From positions 14,436-42,709 of the forward strand of contig DJEP01000020.1 in assembly GCA_002431915.1 (NCBI GenBank): DNA of 28,274 nt. Direction: 5' to 3'. This stretch comes from Lachnospiraceae bacterium UBA5895 (GTDB lineage: Bacteria; Bacillota; Clostridia; Lachnospirales; Lachnospiraceae). Of this stretch, positions 1 to 7,142 are shown piece by piece. The position numbers and the translations under genes are program-made. Position 1 is the first letter of the stretch, and every line of letters begins with the position of its first letter. The notes under the pieces were generated by a model. It searched no databases. It saw nothing but the letters and a program-made list of their open reading frames with translations, and was not told the origin of the DNA.

Positions 1-249
1 AAATGTATAGAAAAGTATCTGACACCACAGGACAGATATATTACGGTTACATTTTGCAAAGTGTCTGGAGATAAACTGATAACAAAAGGTACCTATGCCA
101 AGATGACTCGTGGTGAAATGGTCAGATTTATGGCGGAAAATAATATTGAAAATCCGGTGGAAATTCAGAAATTTGACAGACTTGGTTATTTGTTTCGATT
201 TGATTTATCATCAGATTCAGAATATGTTTTTGAACGTAGAACAGAATAA
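1..249 (+). CDS. yaaA: YaaA family protein, C-terminal part (gene enters from the left)
   Basis: The frame is open from base 1 to the stop at 247-249 and ends in a segment typical of the YaaA/UPF0246 C-terminus: a (K)xxRGEMVRFMAEN stretch, then an NPxE(I/L) turn, FDRLGY and a final EYVFERR. In E. coli the family protein limits damage from hydrogen peroxide and helps keep free iron low; it is cytosolic and binds DNA. About 82 codons are visible, roughly the last third of a usual ~250-residue protein, and the natural stop is retained. The apparent internal GTG start at 61 is not the real start, because homologous sequence continues upstream to the window edge. Recognition is from memory of the family pattern, not a search. 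Confidence 0.7.
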   Translation, partial: KCIEKYLTPQDRYITVTFCKVSGDKLITKGTYAKMTRGEMVRFMAENNIENPVEIQKFDRLGYLFRFDLSSDSEYVFERRTE

Positions 250-253
250 TGAT

Positions 254-418
254 TTAGATAGAAGATGTGAGGATGAAGTTTTTGCCTTTGCGATGGTGAA
301 CAGGTAGAAGAAGTGTATACATATTGTAACCTGAAACATGAAATCTTGTAAAAAATCTTTTGATAGATTTCGAAATCTGCTTATCATTTTGGGTTGCTTG
401 TTTTATACTTTTATTCAT
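254..418 (-). pseudogene. Transposase N-terminal stub (IS4-like), truncated
   Basis: On the minus strand an ATG at 418-416 is preceded by a good ribosome binding site (GGAGG, complement of 427-431, 8-nt spacing). It opens a 54-codon frame beginning MNKSIKQ and running through DKQISKSIKRFFTRFHVS. That pattern resembles the first ~30 residues of IS4-type transposases common in Clostridia, in which the next block is normally a SALKAANAYK-like sequence. Here similarity stops after FHVS (about 331), and the remaining 25 codons look random before a TAA at 254-256. The rest of the ~400-residue transposase is missing. A 6-bp hairpin, GCACTT/AAGTGC (527-532/537-542), lies upstream of the start where an element end would be expected. 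The family call is tentative; the truncated reading frame itself is directly visible. Confidence 0.45.
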
Positions 419-526
419 AGCATGAGCCTCCAGTTTGTAATTGTTTCTAGCAACTCAATTATATCAAAACCAGATGGTTTCATGCTATATTTATGCCAGT
501 TATTATTGAATTTTCAAGGTGCATAG

Positions 527-542
527 GCACTTATTCAAGTGC
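527..542. repeat. Small hairpin near presumed insertion-sequence end
   Basis: GCACTT and AAGTGC form a 6-bp stem with a 4-base loop (ATTC). It sits about 110 bases upstream of the transposase stub start and just before the truncated flavin reductase, so it may belong to the lost element's end. No matching terminal repeat is visible on the other side. Confidence 0.3.
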
Positions 543-564
543 GAAGTTTGAGTAAATTTACTTG

Positions 565-912
565 TTACATCAAATCCATCTTATCCCAGAGAATATTGCC
601 ATTGGCATCAAGATATTCTTCATCGACATGAACTGCCTCGACTTTTCCGATGAATAATTCATGAGTCCCCGGCATGGTGCTGTCAACAACACTACATTCG
701 ATGCTGACTGGGCAGTCGGTAAGGATCGGGGCATCTACATAAGCGGCATCTTCCCATTTAATATCGGCTTTTGCGAATTTATCTTCATCTCTTCCGGAAG
801 CTGAGCCAAGATAGCTGTATTCTTTCTTATAGCTCTTTTTCGGGAAATTGATAACAAAGCAGCTGGACTCTTTCACTATATGGTGGGAATATCTTGCGGG
901 CGTGATGCCGAC
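565..912 (-). pseudogene. Flavin reductase family protein, N-terminally truncated
   Basis: The minus-strand product carries hallmarks of flavoredoxin/flavin reductase-like FMN-binding proteins: a KESSCFVINFP-type strand, the SGRDEDKF motif, a PVSIEC strand, a THxLFIGKV strand and a typical end (NGNILWDKMDLM). The frame continues upstream past the GTG at 876 through VGITPARYSHHIV, which also fits the family, to about 912, and reaches a stop at 937-939. About 75 N-terminal residues of the usual ~190, including part of the FMN site, are therefore missing, with no credible start or promoter. The break abuts a truncated acetyltransferase on the opposite strand, so a deletion seems to have joined two formerly separate genes. 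Confidence 0.7.
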
Positions 913-918
913 CTGCGA

Positions 919-1430
919 ATGGCAGAAAACGGAATGCTATCAAATTCTGCCGGGAACTTCGCAGGATGCAGGATGCAGATGCCACGGAGGAGGAACAGGC
1001 GGTATTGATCCATAAATATTTTGGTTCCGCAGGCAGGGATGTGTGCCTGTGCCCCGGCTTCATGTGTGACAGCGGTAAAAATATTCATGTCGGAGACCAG
1101 TTCCTTGCAAACTATAATGTGACAATTCTTGATATTATGCCGGTTCATATCGGAAATTATGTGATGATTGGACCGAATACTCTGATTACGACTGTAAACC
1201 ACCCGATTACTCCAAAAGGGCGCAGAGAGCATCTGGGTATCGGCAAACCGGTTACGATTGGAAATGATGTATGGATCGGTGGAAATGTTACCATTCTTCC
1301 GGGAGTGACGATTGGAAATAATGTAGTGATTGCAGCCGGGGCCGTGGTAACAAAGGATGTGTCGGATAACTGCGTGGCAGGCGGCGTTCCGGCTAAGAAG
1401 ATAAGGGATATTGAGAATGATACTTTATAA
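919..1430 (+). pseudogene. Maltose/sugar O-acetyltransferase (hexapeptide repeat), 5' damaged
   Basis: The product is the left-handed beta-helix acetyltransferase of the maltose/galactoside O-acetyltransferase (LacA/Maa) group, which moves acetyl from acetyl-CoA to sugars. Visible features are the NIHVGDQFLANYN block, DIMPVHIG, GPN, the catalytic-His region TVNHPI, IGNDVWIGG, repeated hexapeptides and a VAGGVPAKKIR end. The N-terminal maltose-transferase helix is present in two frames: an MAE start of the block at 919-927, then KRNAIKFCREL in frame with the main body. One missing A in the AAAA run near 925-929 would explain this. There is no start or ribosome site in frame upstream. A shorter 154-residue product from ATG 966 is conceivable because the acetyl-CoA helix is intact, but it would lack the N-terminal domain. 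Confidence 0.7.
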
Positions 1431-1541
1431 GATTGACAGAGCAGGCATGCCACCATTATTATGAAGAAAAACAGTTATGTTTTGCATTAAACACTGATGA
1501 AAAATAGAAAAACTTTCAGCTGTTTTATTGTACCGAGCCAC

Positions 1542-1570
1542 TGACGCAACAGCCAGCGACTGGGTATAAT
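1542..1570 (+). promoter_or_regulatory. Possible promoter for the GNAT-two-component operon
   Basis: A perfect TATAAT lies at 1565-1570, about 38 bases before the GNAT start. At 17-bp spacing the -35 position reads TGACGC, a weak match, so activity may need an activator. No other start signal is seen in 1431-1588, which otherwise holds nothing recognisable. Confidence 0.35.
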
Positions 1571-1608
1571 ATAGGAGATAAGCTCAATTGAAATTTGGAG
1601 GGATAATG

Positions 1609-2142
1609 ATGGAATATCGAATTGCAACAGTCTCTGACAGCGAAGTACTGACGGAACTCAGAATGCGGATGAGAAAAGAACTTGATCCGGATTTTAGAGC
1701 AGAGCTGCTTTATGCAAAAACACTGGATTTTTTCAAACGTAATATGGAAAACGGAACCCATATTGTTTTTGTATGCGAGCATAACGGACAGATCATTGCA
1801 ACTGTGGGTATTACATTGTTTGAAATTATGCCAACAACAAAATATACGAACGGCAGAGCAGCAAGGCTTATGAATATGTATGTCGATCCTTTTTATCGGA
1901 AGCGGGGAATTGCGAAAGAATTGTTAAACCGCGTAATAACGTATGCAGAGGAGCACCAGATTGGAAAGGTTATGCTGAATCCGTCTCAGATGGGAAAAGC
2001 TTTATATGAGAATTATGGCTTTCGGCGGCTGCCTGATGAATATGCTTTTTACTTGAGTAAAAACGGAACAGCAACATATGTGGAAACGGAAAAACTGTCA
2101 GACTTGGACAGACAGTGCAAAAATCCGCACACCAGAGCTTAG
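1609..2142 (+). CDS. GNAT family N-acetyltransferase
   Basis: A 177-residue GNAT acetyltransferase, a cytosolic acetyl-CoA-dependent N-acyltransferase of unknown substrate. The acetyl-CoA-binding motif A is clear: a MNMYVDPFYR beta strand followed by RKRGIAKELL (R-x-x-G-x-A). Motif B is near GKALYENYGFRR. The start at 1609 was chosen because GGAGGG (1597-1602) is 6 bases upstream; ATG 1606 is the only close rival, and TTG 1588 lies before that site. About 25 residues after the YAFYLSK end of the fold form a non-conserved tail. The stop lies 16 bases before the response regulator start, so the gene probably shares its transcript with the two-component system. Whether it acts in that pathway is unknown. 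Confidence 0.88.
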   Translation: MEYRIATVSDSEVLTELRMRMRKELDPDFRAELLYAKTLDFFKRNMENGTHIVFVCEHNGQIIATVGITLFEIMPTTKYTNGRAARLMNMYVDPFYRKRGIAKELLNRVITYAEEHQIGKVMLNPSQMGKALYENYGFRRLPDEYAFYLSKNGTATYVETEKLSDLDRQCKNPHTRA

Positions 2143-2158
2143 GAGAAATCAGCAGATA

Positions 2159-2866
2159 ATGGTAAAAATTTTGATAATAGAAGACGAAATACGGTTAGCT
2201 GATGTACTGAAAGACTGGTTTCAAAGCAGGAATATTCAGGTTACCGTCTGCCACGATGGAATATCCGGATATGAGTCGGTGTTAAAAACATCTTACGATG
2301 CAATTATTTCAGATGTAATGCTTCCCGGTATGGACGGATTTTCGGTAGTAAAAAAGTTAAGAAGCAGAAAAATCCAGACACCTGTGATTATGCTTACAGC
2401 ACGGGTTGAATTACGGGACAAACTACAGGGCTTTGAAGCTGGTGCGGAAGATTACCTTACAAAACCTTTTGAAATAGAGGAATTGGATGCCCGCATAAAG
2501 GTTTTATTGCGGAAAAACAGAAAAGACACAGAAGCAGATCTGTCAGAAAGCAAGGACAGACCGGATTTTACCATTGAAAAAAACAGTCATACCTTGAAAA
2601 ATGCCGCAGGGAATAAGAGTGTCAGATTATCGGTCAAAGAATACACATTACTTTCCTATTTTGTGGAAAATTATGGTCAGCTATTATCAAAAGAACAAAT
2701 TACGGTCCGAATCTGGGGGTATGATACCGATGTGGAATATAATAATGAAGAAGTGTATATTTCTTTTCTCAGAAAAAAACTGAAATTTATTGGGACGAAC
2801 AGCAGGATTGAGACGATCAGAGGCGTGGGATATCGCCTCAGAGGAAAAGAAAATGAAGCAATTTAA
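2159..2866 (+). CDS. OmpR/PhoB family response regulator
   Basis: A 235-residue two-domain DNA-binding regulator. The receiver domain (about 1-115) has the acidic pair E8/D9, phospho-acceptor D52 in SDVMLPGMDG, T80 and K102 in TKPF. The C-terminal winged helix (about 135-228) includes LSVKEYTLLSYF, the WGYDTDVE recognition region and the RGVGYRL wing, as in VanR/PhoB. ATG 2159 is preceded by AGGAG at 2141-2145, a long 13-base spacing, and gives the canonical MVKILIIEDE start; upstream in-frame ATGs lie inside the GNAT gene. It overlaps the kinase start by 14 bases, implying translational coupling. Likely target: the direct-repeat promoter at 4090-4124. Confidence 0.93.
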   Translation: MVKILIIEDEIRLADVLKDWFQSRNIQVTVCHDGISGYESVLKTSYDAIISDVMLPGMDGFSVVKKLRSRKIQTPVIMLTARVELRDKLQGFEAGAEDYLTKPFEIEELDARIKVLLRKNRKDTEADLSESKDRPDFTIEKNSHTLKNAAGNKSVRLSVKEYTLLSYFVENYGQLLSKEQITVRIWGYDTDVEYNNEEVYISFLRKKLKFIGTNSRIETIRGVGYRLRGKENEAI

Positions 2867-4052
2867 AAAGAAAATTATGGCGCTGCTTTTGCTGATTTAT
2901 GTGATTGCAGCAGCATTTGTATTGTCCCTTCTGAATTTTTCCTATGTACAGAATAATAAAACCAGCATTTCGAGAATTTTAAATATGAAATTCCAGATTG
3001 CCTATAACCAGAACACTCACGAGCAGAGGGAAATTCCGAAAGGGGACAGTTATATTCAAAAGAGCTATCTTGTAGCAAAGTCGCAGAATGGAACATTGTA
3101 TATCAAAGATATGATGCCCGATGCAGACGTTTCGGAAGATCAGGTTCTGGAAACAGCAGAAAACATTCTGCTGACGGAAAAAACTTCCGGAAATTATCAA
3201 AATTATCAGTTTGAAATTGCTGTTCATGAAAATGAACTATGGATTGCTTTTGCGGATATTGAATGGTTGCAGCTAGAGGAAAGAAAATATGGCAGCTTTT
3301 CGCTATTAACAGCAGTTATACTGGGATTGCTGTGGATATATCCGGCATGGAGGATTACGAAGAAAATGCTGTCCCCCTTAGAGGAAGCTGACCGTCTGCA
3401 AAAGGAATTTATCCTGTTTGCAGGACATGAACTGAAGACTCCGGTTACAGTTATGAAAGCAAGTCTGGATATGCTGGAACGGGAAGGAATCCACAGCAAA
3501 TATCTGAATTATGCACAGGAAGAAAATGAAAAGATGCGGAAACTGGTAATAGAGCTTCTGGATTATTCCAAAATGGAGTATCAGGAAGAGAACCATCTCC
3601 GGGAAAAAGTGAGTCTTAGTCAGTGCATAGAGGGAAGCACATTAGAGTTTGAAGCAATGGCATTTGAAAAAGGGATTCTGCTGACTGATGATATACAGGA
3701 AAATCTGGCTATTGCCGGAAATGCGGAAATGCTGCAAAGAATGACAGAAACTCTGTTGGAAAATGCAATCCGGCACACAGAAAGAGGTAAAGAAGTTAGA
3801 ACTGTCCTGAAAAAGGAAGCAAAAATGTGTGTGCTTTCGATAGAAAATCAGGGCAGAGAGATACCGGAACAAGAACGCAGACGGATTTTTGAGAAGTTTT
3901 ATCATTCTACCGAAGAGAAAGAGGGACACTATGGATTAGGGCTGGCTATTGCACAGTCCATTGCCCAGAAACATCATACACAGATAACCGTGGAAAGTGA
4001 AAACGGATGGAATTGTTTTAAGATAGATTTTCTGCTTTTTGACAAAGAATAA
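2853..4052 (+). CDS. Sensor histidine kinase (membrane, VanS/PhoR-like)
   Basis: A 399-residue kinase that would phosphorylate the regulator encoded just upstream. It has an N-terminal membrane helix (about 9-30), an extracellular stretch of roughly 120 residues, a second helix (about 147-170), a HisKA dimerisation domain with H192 in GHELKTPV, and a HATPase domain with N box LLENAIRH, a degenerate G1 box (IENQGREIP, where many kinases have DNGPGIP) and G2 box YGLGLAIA. The IEN(Q/E)G form is seen in VanS-like kinases, so it need not mean loss of function. ATG 2853 was chosen because GAGGA (2841-2845) is correctly spaced and the lysine-rich MKQFKKK start leads into the first helix. The sensed ligand is unknown. 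Confidence 0.93.
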   Translation: MKQFKKKIMALLLLIYVIAAAFVLSLLNFSYVQNNKTSISRILNMKFQIAYNQNTHEQREIPKGDSYIQKSYLVAKSQNGTLYIKDMMPDADVSEDQVLETAENILLTEKTSGNYQNYQFEIAVHENELWIAFADIEWLQLEERKYGSFSLLTAVILGLLWIYPAWRITKKMLSPLEEADRLQKEFILFAGHELKTPVTVMKASLDMLEREGIHSKYLNYAQEENEKMRKLVIELLDYSKMEYQEENHLREKVSLSQCIEGSTLEFEAMAFEKGILLTDDIQENLAIAGNAEMLQRMTETLLENAIRHTERGKEVRTVLKKEAKMCVLSIENQGREIPEQERRRIFEKFYHSTEEKEGHYGLGLAIAQSIAQKHHTQITVESENGWNCFKIDFLLFDKE

Positions 4053-4058
4053 ATTGTG

Positions 4059-4116
4059 AAAACCTTGTGAAATTTCTTGAACTTGTTTTTTTTCAAGGAA
4101 TTTTCAAGGTTTTTTT
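4059..4116 (+). terminator. Imperfect long hairpin with T tract after the kinase gene
   Basis: Bases 4059-4081 and 4092-4113 are complementary over about 22 positions with one bulged base and few mismatches (AAAACCTTG arm against CAAGGTTTT), followed by T residues to 4116. It can act as an intrinsic terminator for the regulator-kinase transcript. The same bases contain the direct repeats of the next promoter, so the dyad may instead reflect two opposed regulator sites. Confidence 0.5.
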
Positions 4117-4124
4117 AATATAAT
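4090..4124 (+). promoter_or_regulatory. Activator-type promoter with OmpR-family direct repeats
   Basis: Two exact copies of TTTTCAAGG (4090-4098 and 4101-4109) are spaced 11 bp start to start, about one helical turn, the geometry used by OmpR/PhoB/VanR dimers. They end 9 bases before a perfect TATAAT (4119-4124). No good -35 hexamer exists at 16-18 bp, which fits an activated promoter where the regulator replaces -35 contacts. The next gene starts at 4167 with AAAGGAG at 4153-4159. Binding by the adjacent regulator is inference. Confidence 0.6.
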
Positions 4125-4166
4125 TCTTCCGGTAAAGAAAGTAATAGTTGCGAAAGGAGCACTACC

Positions 4167-6374
4167 ATGAAAAGAAAGCAGATTATTGCGATTATAACAG
4201 CGGTATCAATGATAATGGGATTCACTGCGTGTGGATCTACAGACAGCAATGGAAAGACAAGTGAAACTCAAGAGGCGAAAGAAGGACAGGAAGAAATCGA
4301 AAGAACCCTGGACATTTCAAATAATGATGAAATAACTTGGAGTTACGACAGTCAGTCAGATTCCTGGACGATGTCTGTAACGAGTGCTGTTGCAAATCCG
4401 GAACTTCCGGATTATCAGGGGGTATCGGTAAATGTGCCCGGAATCTATGTGAAGGGAATTGATACAGATGGCGATGGTACAGAAGATGTGACGGGAAAGT
4501 CTTATGCAGAAGAAGTAAGCGGGCAACTAATTATTGATGAAAAAGCAGAATTCACAAATGCCAATGGACAGACTTATACTGCTTCAACAGCTCCGGTCAT
4601 TATCAATACAGGTGCGGCAGGATACAGTGCGCAGGAAAATCAAAAGGCATCTTCCGGCAATGCTGCCTACGGGTATATAAATGTAGCCTGTGGAAATCGC
4701 GGCAAGCAGAGCACGGCAACGGATGAGAACGGAGAGGAATATTACACAGGGGATGCTCCACTCTGTCTGGTTGACCAGAAAAATGCGATCCGCTTTGTGA
4801 AATACAATATAGTCCTTGGAAATCTTCCGGGAAATACAGAATATTTCGTATCTACCGGTGGGTCCGGAGGTGGTGCACATGCAGCAATGGTAGCAGCAAC
4901 TTCAAATAATCCGGATTATTTTCCCTATGAAACAGAGGCCGGTGCAGTTGGCATCTACCAGAAGGAAGATGGAACCTATACAGAGACCATTGCCTCTGGA
5001 GATACTGTAATTTCAGATGGTGTCTGGGGATGCGTTGCATACAGTGCAATTACTTCTTTGCAGGAAGCCGATATGGCTCTGGCATTTGAATATTATCTTG
5101 ATCCGGATTATGAATTTAATACTGATTTTCAGAAAAAGATAGCAGAATATCTCTCACAGGAATATATGGATTATATCAATGCACAGAACCTGAGCATCAG
5201 TGAGGCTGCTGTAGATATTGATATTAACGGAGATGGGGATAAGGAGGACGTAGTAGATCTGACGATTGAGTATGATGCAGAAAAATATGCAGATACGAAT
5301 GGATATGGGGGAACATATCTTACTCTTTATCTGAAAGAATTTCAGGAAAATCTGGAATGGTATCTTAAAAATCTGGATTATGCAGATGGCTGGACATGGT
5401 TTGACAGTGCTGGAAATGCGCTTAGTGACGAAAGCGTGGCACAGATGACAACAGAGGAGAAAGCACAGGCATTTCTTGAAGGAAGATATGCAAAGGGACA
5501 GTCGGAAGAAATTGCAGGTCCCGGAGACGGAATGCCGGGTGGAAATGGTCCGGATGGTGGAATGCCGGAGGGAGAGCCGGACGGAAAAATGCCAGAAGAT
5601 GCACCCATGGGAGACCGTAGAAAAGATGGTCTGGTTACAAGTGGAATGGGAGATGAAGTAGGAACTCCGGATGCCGGAACAACACAGTCGGCGGGAACAA
5701 AAACAGACTCTTCCAATTATAGCAGTTATGAAGAAATGCTACAGTCTTATGAAAGTGATATAGCATCTATTGAAGAGGGCGACAAATACGGAAATAACAT
5801 TGTAGATTTATATAATCCCCTGAACTATATAGGAAGTGAGGGTACCGAGAATCCTACATGGACTAGAGTGGTAATGGGAGCTGCGGAAGGTGATATGTCT
5901 CTGTTTGCATCGTTGAATATGCAGATCGCATGGTTGAACAGTGGAACAGATGCAAAGCTGGAATGGCAGTGGGATGGTGGTCATGTGCCATCTGAAATCT
6001 TTGGAGAATCACTGGCTCTTTCTATTGATGAGATGTATGGAAAATATGTAGACGGTGCTGTGGAAATAACAAAAGCAGCGGCACAGAAGCAGACGGAAAA
6101 TGGAACCGCAACAGAAGCATCTGGAACGGATATCAGCAGCTTGGTAACTTATGAGAATGGAAAAGTTGATTTTTCGCTGGCATCGGCCGCTTCCTATAGA
6201 ACAAAGGGTGCAAGCAAAGCAACACCGGGATTTGACGTCATGGACTATGGTCAGGAAACCTATGAATTTGGTTCGGAATCACAGGATGCAAGACATTTTG
6301 ACAAGTATGTGTTGAAAGTATTACGGGAAAAGGAAGCAACACTGAGTCAGCTTTTTAATGTGCAAACACAGTAA
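4167..6374 (+). CDS. Tannase/feruloyl esterase-like lipoprotein (alpha/beta hydrolase)
   Basis: A 735-residue predicted lipoprotein: basic N-terminus, hydrophobic helix and lipobox FTAC (Cys22), so it should be anchored outside the membrane. The nucleophile elbow is G-G-S-G-G-G (S233), matching the GxSxGG motif of bacterial tannases. H606 in DGGHV is the likely catalytic His, and D576 (30 residues before it) is a candidate acid. Tannases hydrolyse galloyl ester bonds. Unusual parts are two Ca-loop-like motifs (DTDGDGTED near residue 99 and DINGDGDKED near 351) and a Gly/Pro/Met-rich insertion of about 35 residues near 451-487. RBS AAAGGAG precedes ATG 4167. The gene follows a two-component system and has a matching activator-type promoter. 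A related aromatic ester, such as a ferulate, is an alternative substrate. Confidence 0.72.
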   Translation: MKRKQIIAIITAVSMIMGFTACGSTDSNGKTSETQEAKEGQEEIERTLDISNNDEITWSYDSQSDSWTMSVTSAVANPELPDYQGVSVNVPGIYVKGIDTDGDGTEDVTGKSYAEEVSGQLIIDEKAEFTNANGQTYTASTAPVIINTGAAGYSAQENQKASSGNAAYGYINVACGNRGKQSTATDENGEEYYTGDAPLCLVDQKNAIRFVKYNIVLGNLPGNTEYFVSTGGSGGGAHAAMVAATSNNPDYFPYETEAGAVGIYQKEDGTYTETIASGDTVISDGVWGCVAYSAITSLQEADMALAFEYYLDPDYEFNTDFQKKIAEYLSQEYMDYINAQNLSISEAAVDIDINGDGDKEDVVDLTIEYDAEKYADTNGYGGTYLTLYLKEFQENLEWYLKNLDYADGWTWFDSAGNALSDESVAQMTTEEKAQAFLEGRYAKGQSEEIAGPGDGMPGGNGPDGGMPEGEPDGKMPEDAPMGDRRKDGLVTSGMGDEVGTPDAGTTQSAGTKTDSSNYSSYEEMLQSYESDIASIEEGDKYGNNIVDLYNPLNYIGSEGTENPTWTRVVMGAAEGDMSLFASLNMQIAWLNSGTDAKLEWQWDGGHVPSEIFGESLALSIDEMYGKYVDGAVEITKAAAQKQTENGTATEASGTDISSLVTYENGKVDFSLASAASYRTKGASKATPGFDVMDYGQETYEFGSESQDARHFDKYVLKVLREKEATLSQLFNVQTQ
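5518..5622 (+). repeat. Low-complexity Gly/Pro/Met coding repeat
   Basis: Within the tannase-like gene, degenerate repeats built on G-M-P-x-G and P-D-G units (for example GDGMPGG, DGGMPEGE and DGKMPED) encode a flexible acidic linker or surface loop. It lies between the catalytic Ser and His segments. Repeat-driven length change is likely between strains (inference). Confidence 0.6.
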
Positions 6375-6399
6375 AAGTGTCGAAAATGCAAGAAAAAGC

Positions 6400-6954
6400 T
6401 TAATTTTTCATTGCTTCCATATAAGCCTCCACAATTTTATAAAGCCTTTTCTGCATTTCTTCCCGGCTGATTTTATTAAAGTGTGCAATCCACCAGCGAC
6501 CACACTGGTTAAGAGCACCAATGAGAAACTGGACGGCAACTTCATCGTCTAAGAGAAAACGAAAGCGGTTTTCATCATACATCTGGTCGGTAATTGTCTG
6601 AAGCATACCTCCTGCTACGCTGTTGTTATTAATAGAAAGCAGGAGGTTTCTGTTGCGTTCCATAAATAATAAACCGACATCGACCAGAGTATGCAGATAA
6701 TTCTCTGGTGCCTGAATGGCTATAGAGTCCTGAATTTCTTCTATCATTTCATTTCGCAGTTCTTTGAGCATAAACTGAAAAAAATCATATTTATCTGAGA
6801 AATGCTTATAGAAGGTGGCTCGTCTCGTCTGTGCCCGGTCACATAATTCATTAATCGTGATTTCCTCAAAAGATTTTTCTTCCAATAATTCTTCAAATGC
6901 TTTGATTAAAGCATCATATATTTTTTTAGTTCGCAAGTCTAATTTTTTATCCAT
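6400..6954 (-). CDS. TetR/AcrR family transcriptional regulator
   Basis: A 184-residue repressor-type protein. The N-terminal helix-turn-helix is typical: LEEKSFEEITINELCDRA leads into RRATFYKHFSDKYDF. The helical C-terminal ligand domain is divergent, as usual. The start at 6954 (MDKKLDLRTK) was chosen over the longer frame because AGGAG lies just upstream on the minus strand (complement of about 6962-6966) and the TetR domain begins immediately. It is convergent with the tannase-like gene (25-base gap) and divergent from the aldo/keto reductase across a 188-bp region with repeated TGTCAATAAA boxes, so it probably controls itself and that gene. Its ligand is not known. Confidence 0.9.
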   Translation of the reverse strand: MDKKLDLRTKKIYDALIKAFEELLEEKSFEEITINELCDRAQTRRATFYKHFSDKYDFFQFMLKELRNEMIEEIQDSIAIQAPENYLHTLVDVGLLFMERNRNLLLSINNNSVAGGMLQTITDQMYDENRFRFLLDDEVAVQFLIGALNQCGRWWIAHFNKISREEMQKRLYKIVEAYMEAMKN

Positions 6955-7015
6955 GATAATTCTCCTGATTTCCTGATTCATAGCAAAATATGGCGTAAAA
7001 GCGTAACAAAATATG

Positions 7016-7113
7016 AACATTTGTCAATAAAGTTACGAATGCCATAATTCTGTGTCTTGATATATTTTACTTACAGACTATAATAAGCACAAAGAGTAAC
7101 AAATGTCAATAAA
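7016..7113. promoter_or_regulatory. Divergent regulatory region with candidate TetR operators
   Basis: Two 16-bp near-identical boxes, AACATTTGTCAATAAA (7016-7031) and AACAAATGTCAATAAA (7098-7113), differ only in the centre of an ACAAATGT/ACATTTGT core. They flank the reductase promoter, one upstream of the -35 and one downstream of the -10. This layout suits repression by the divergently encoded TetR protein, possibly with looping. Operator identity is inferred. Confidence 0.5.
7057..7084 (+). promoter_or_regulatory. Sigma-A type promoter for the aldo/keto reductase
   Basis: TTGATA (7057-7062), a 16-bp spacer and a perfect TATAAT (7079-7084) lie about 60 bases before the reductase ATG at 7143, which has a GAGAAGGA ribosome site at 7130-7137. 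Confidence 0.65.
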
Positions 7114-7142
7114 CAATCAAATGTAAACGAGAAGGAAAATAT

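Noticed and set aside
110..307. 65-codon frame inside the yaaA fragment
   Set aside because: Out of frame with the conserved YaaA C-terminus.
338..526. Plus-strand 62-codon frame with a hydrophobic stretch
   Set aside because: Overlaps the transposase stub on the opposite strand, which has a proper start site; it reads like antisense noise.
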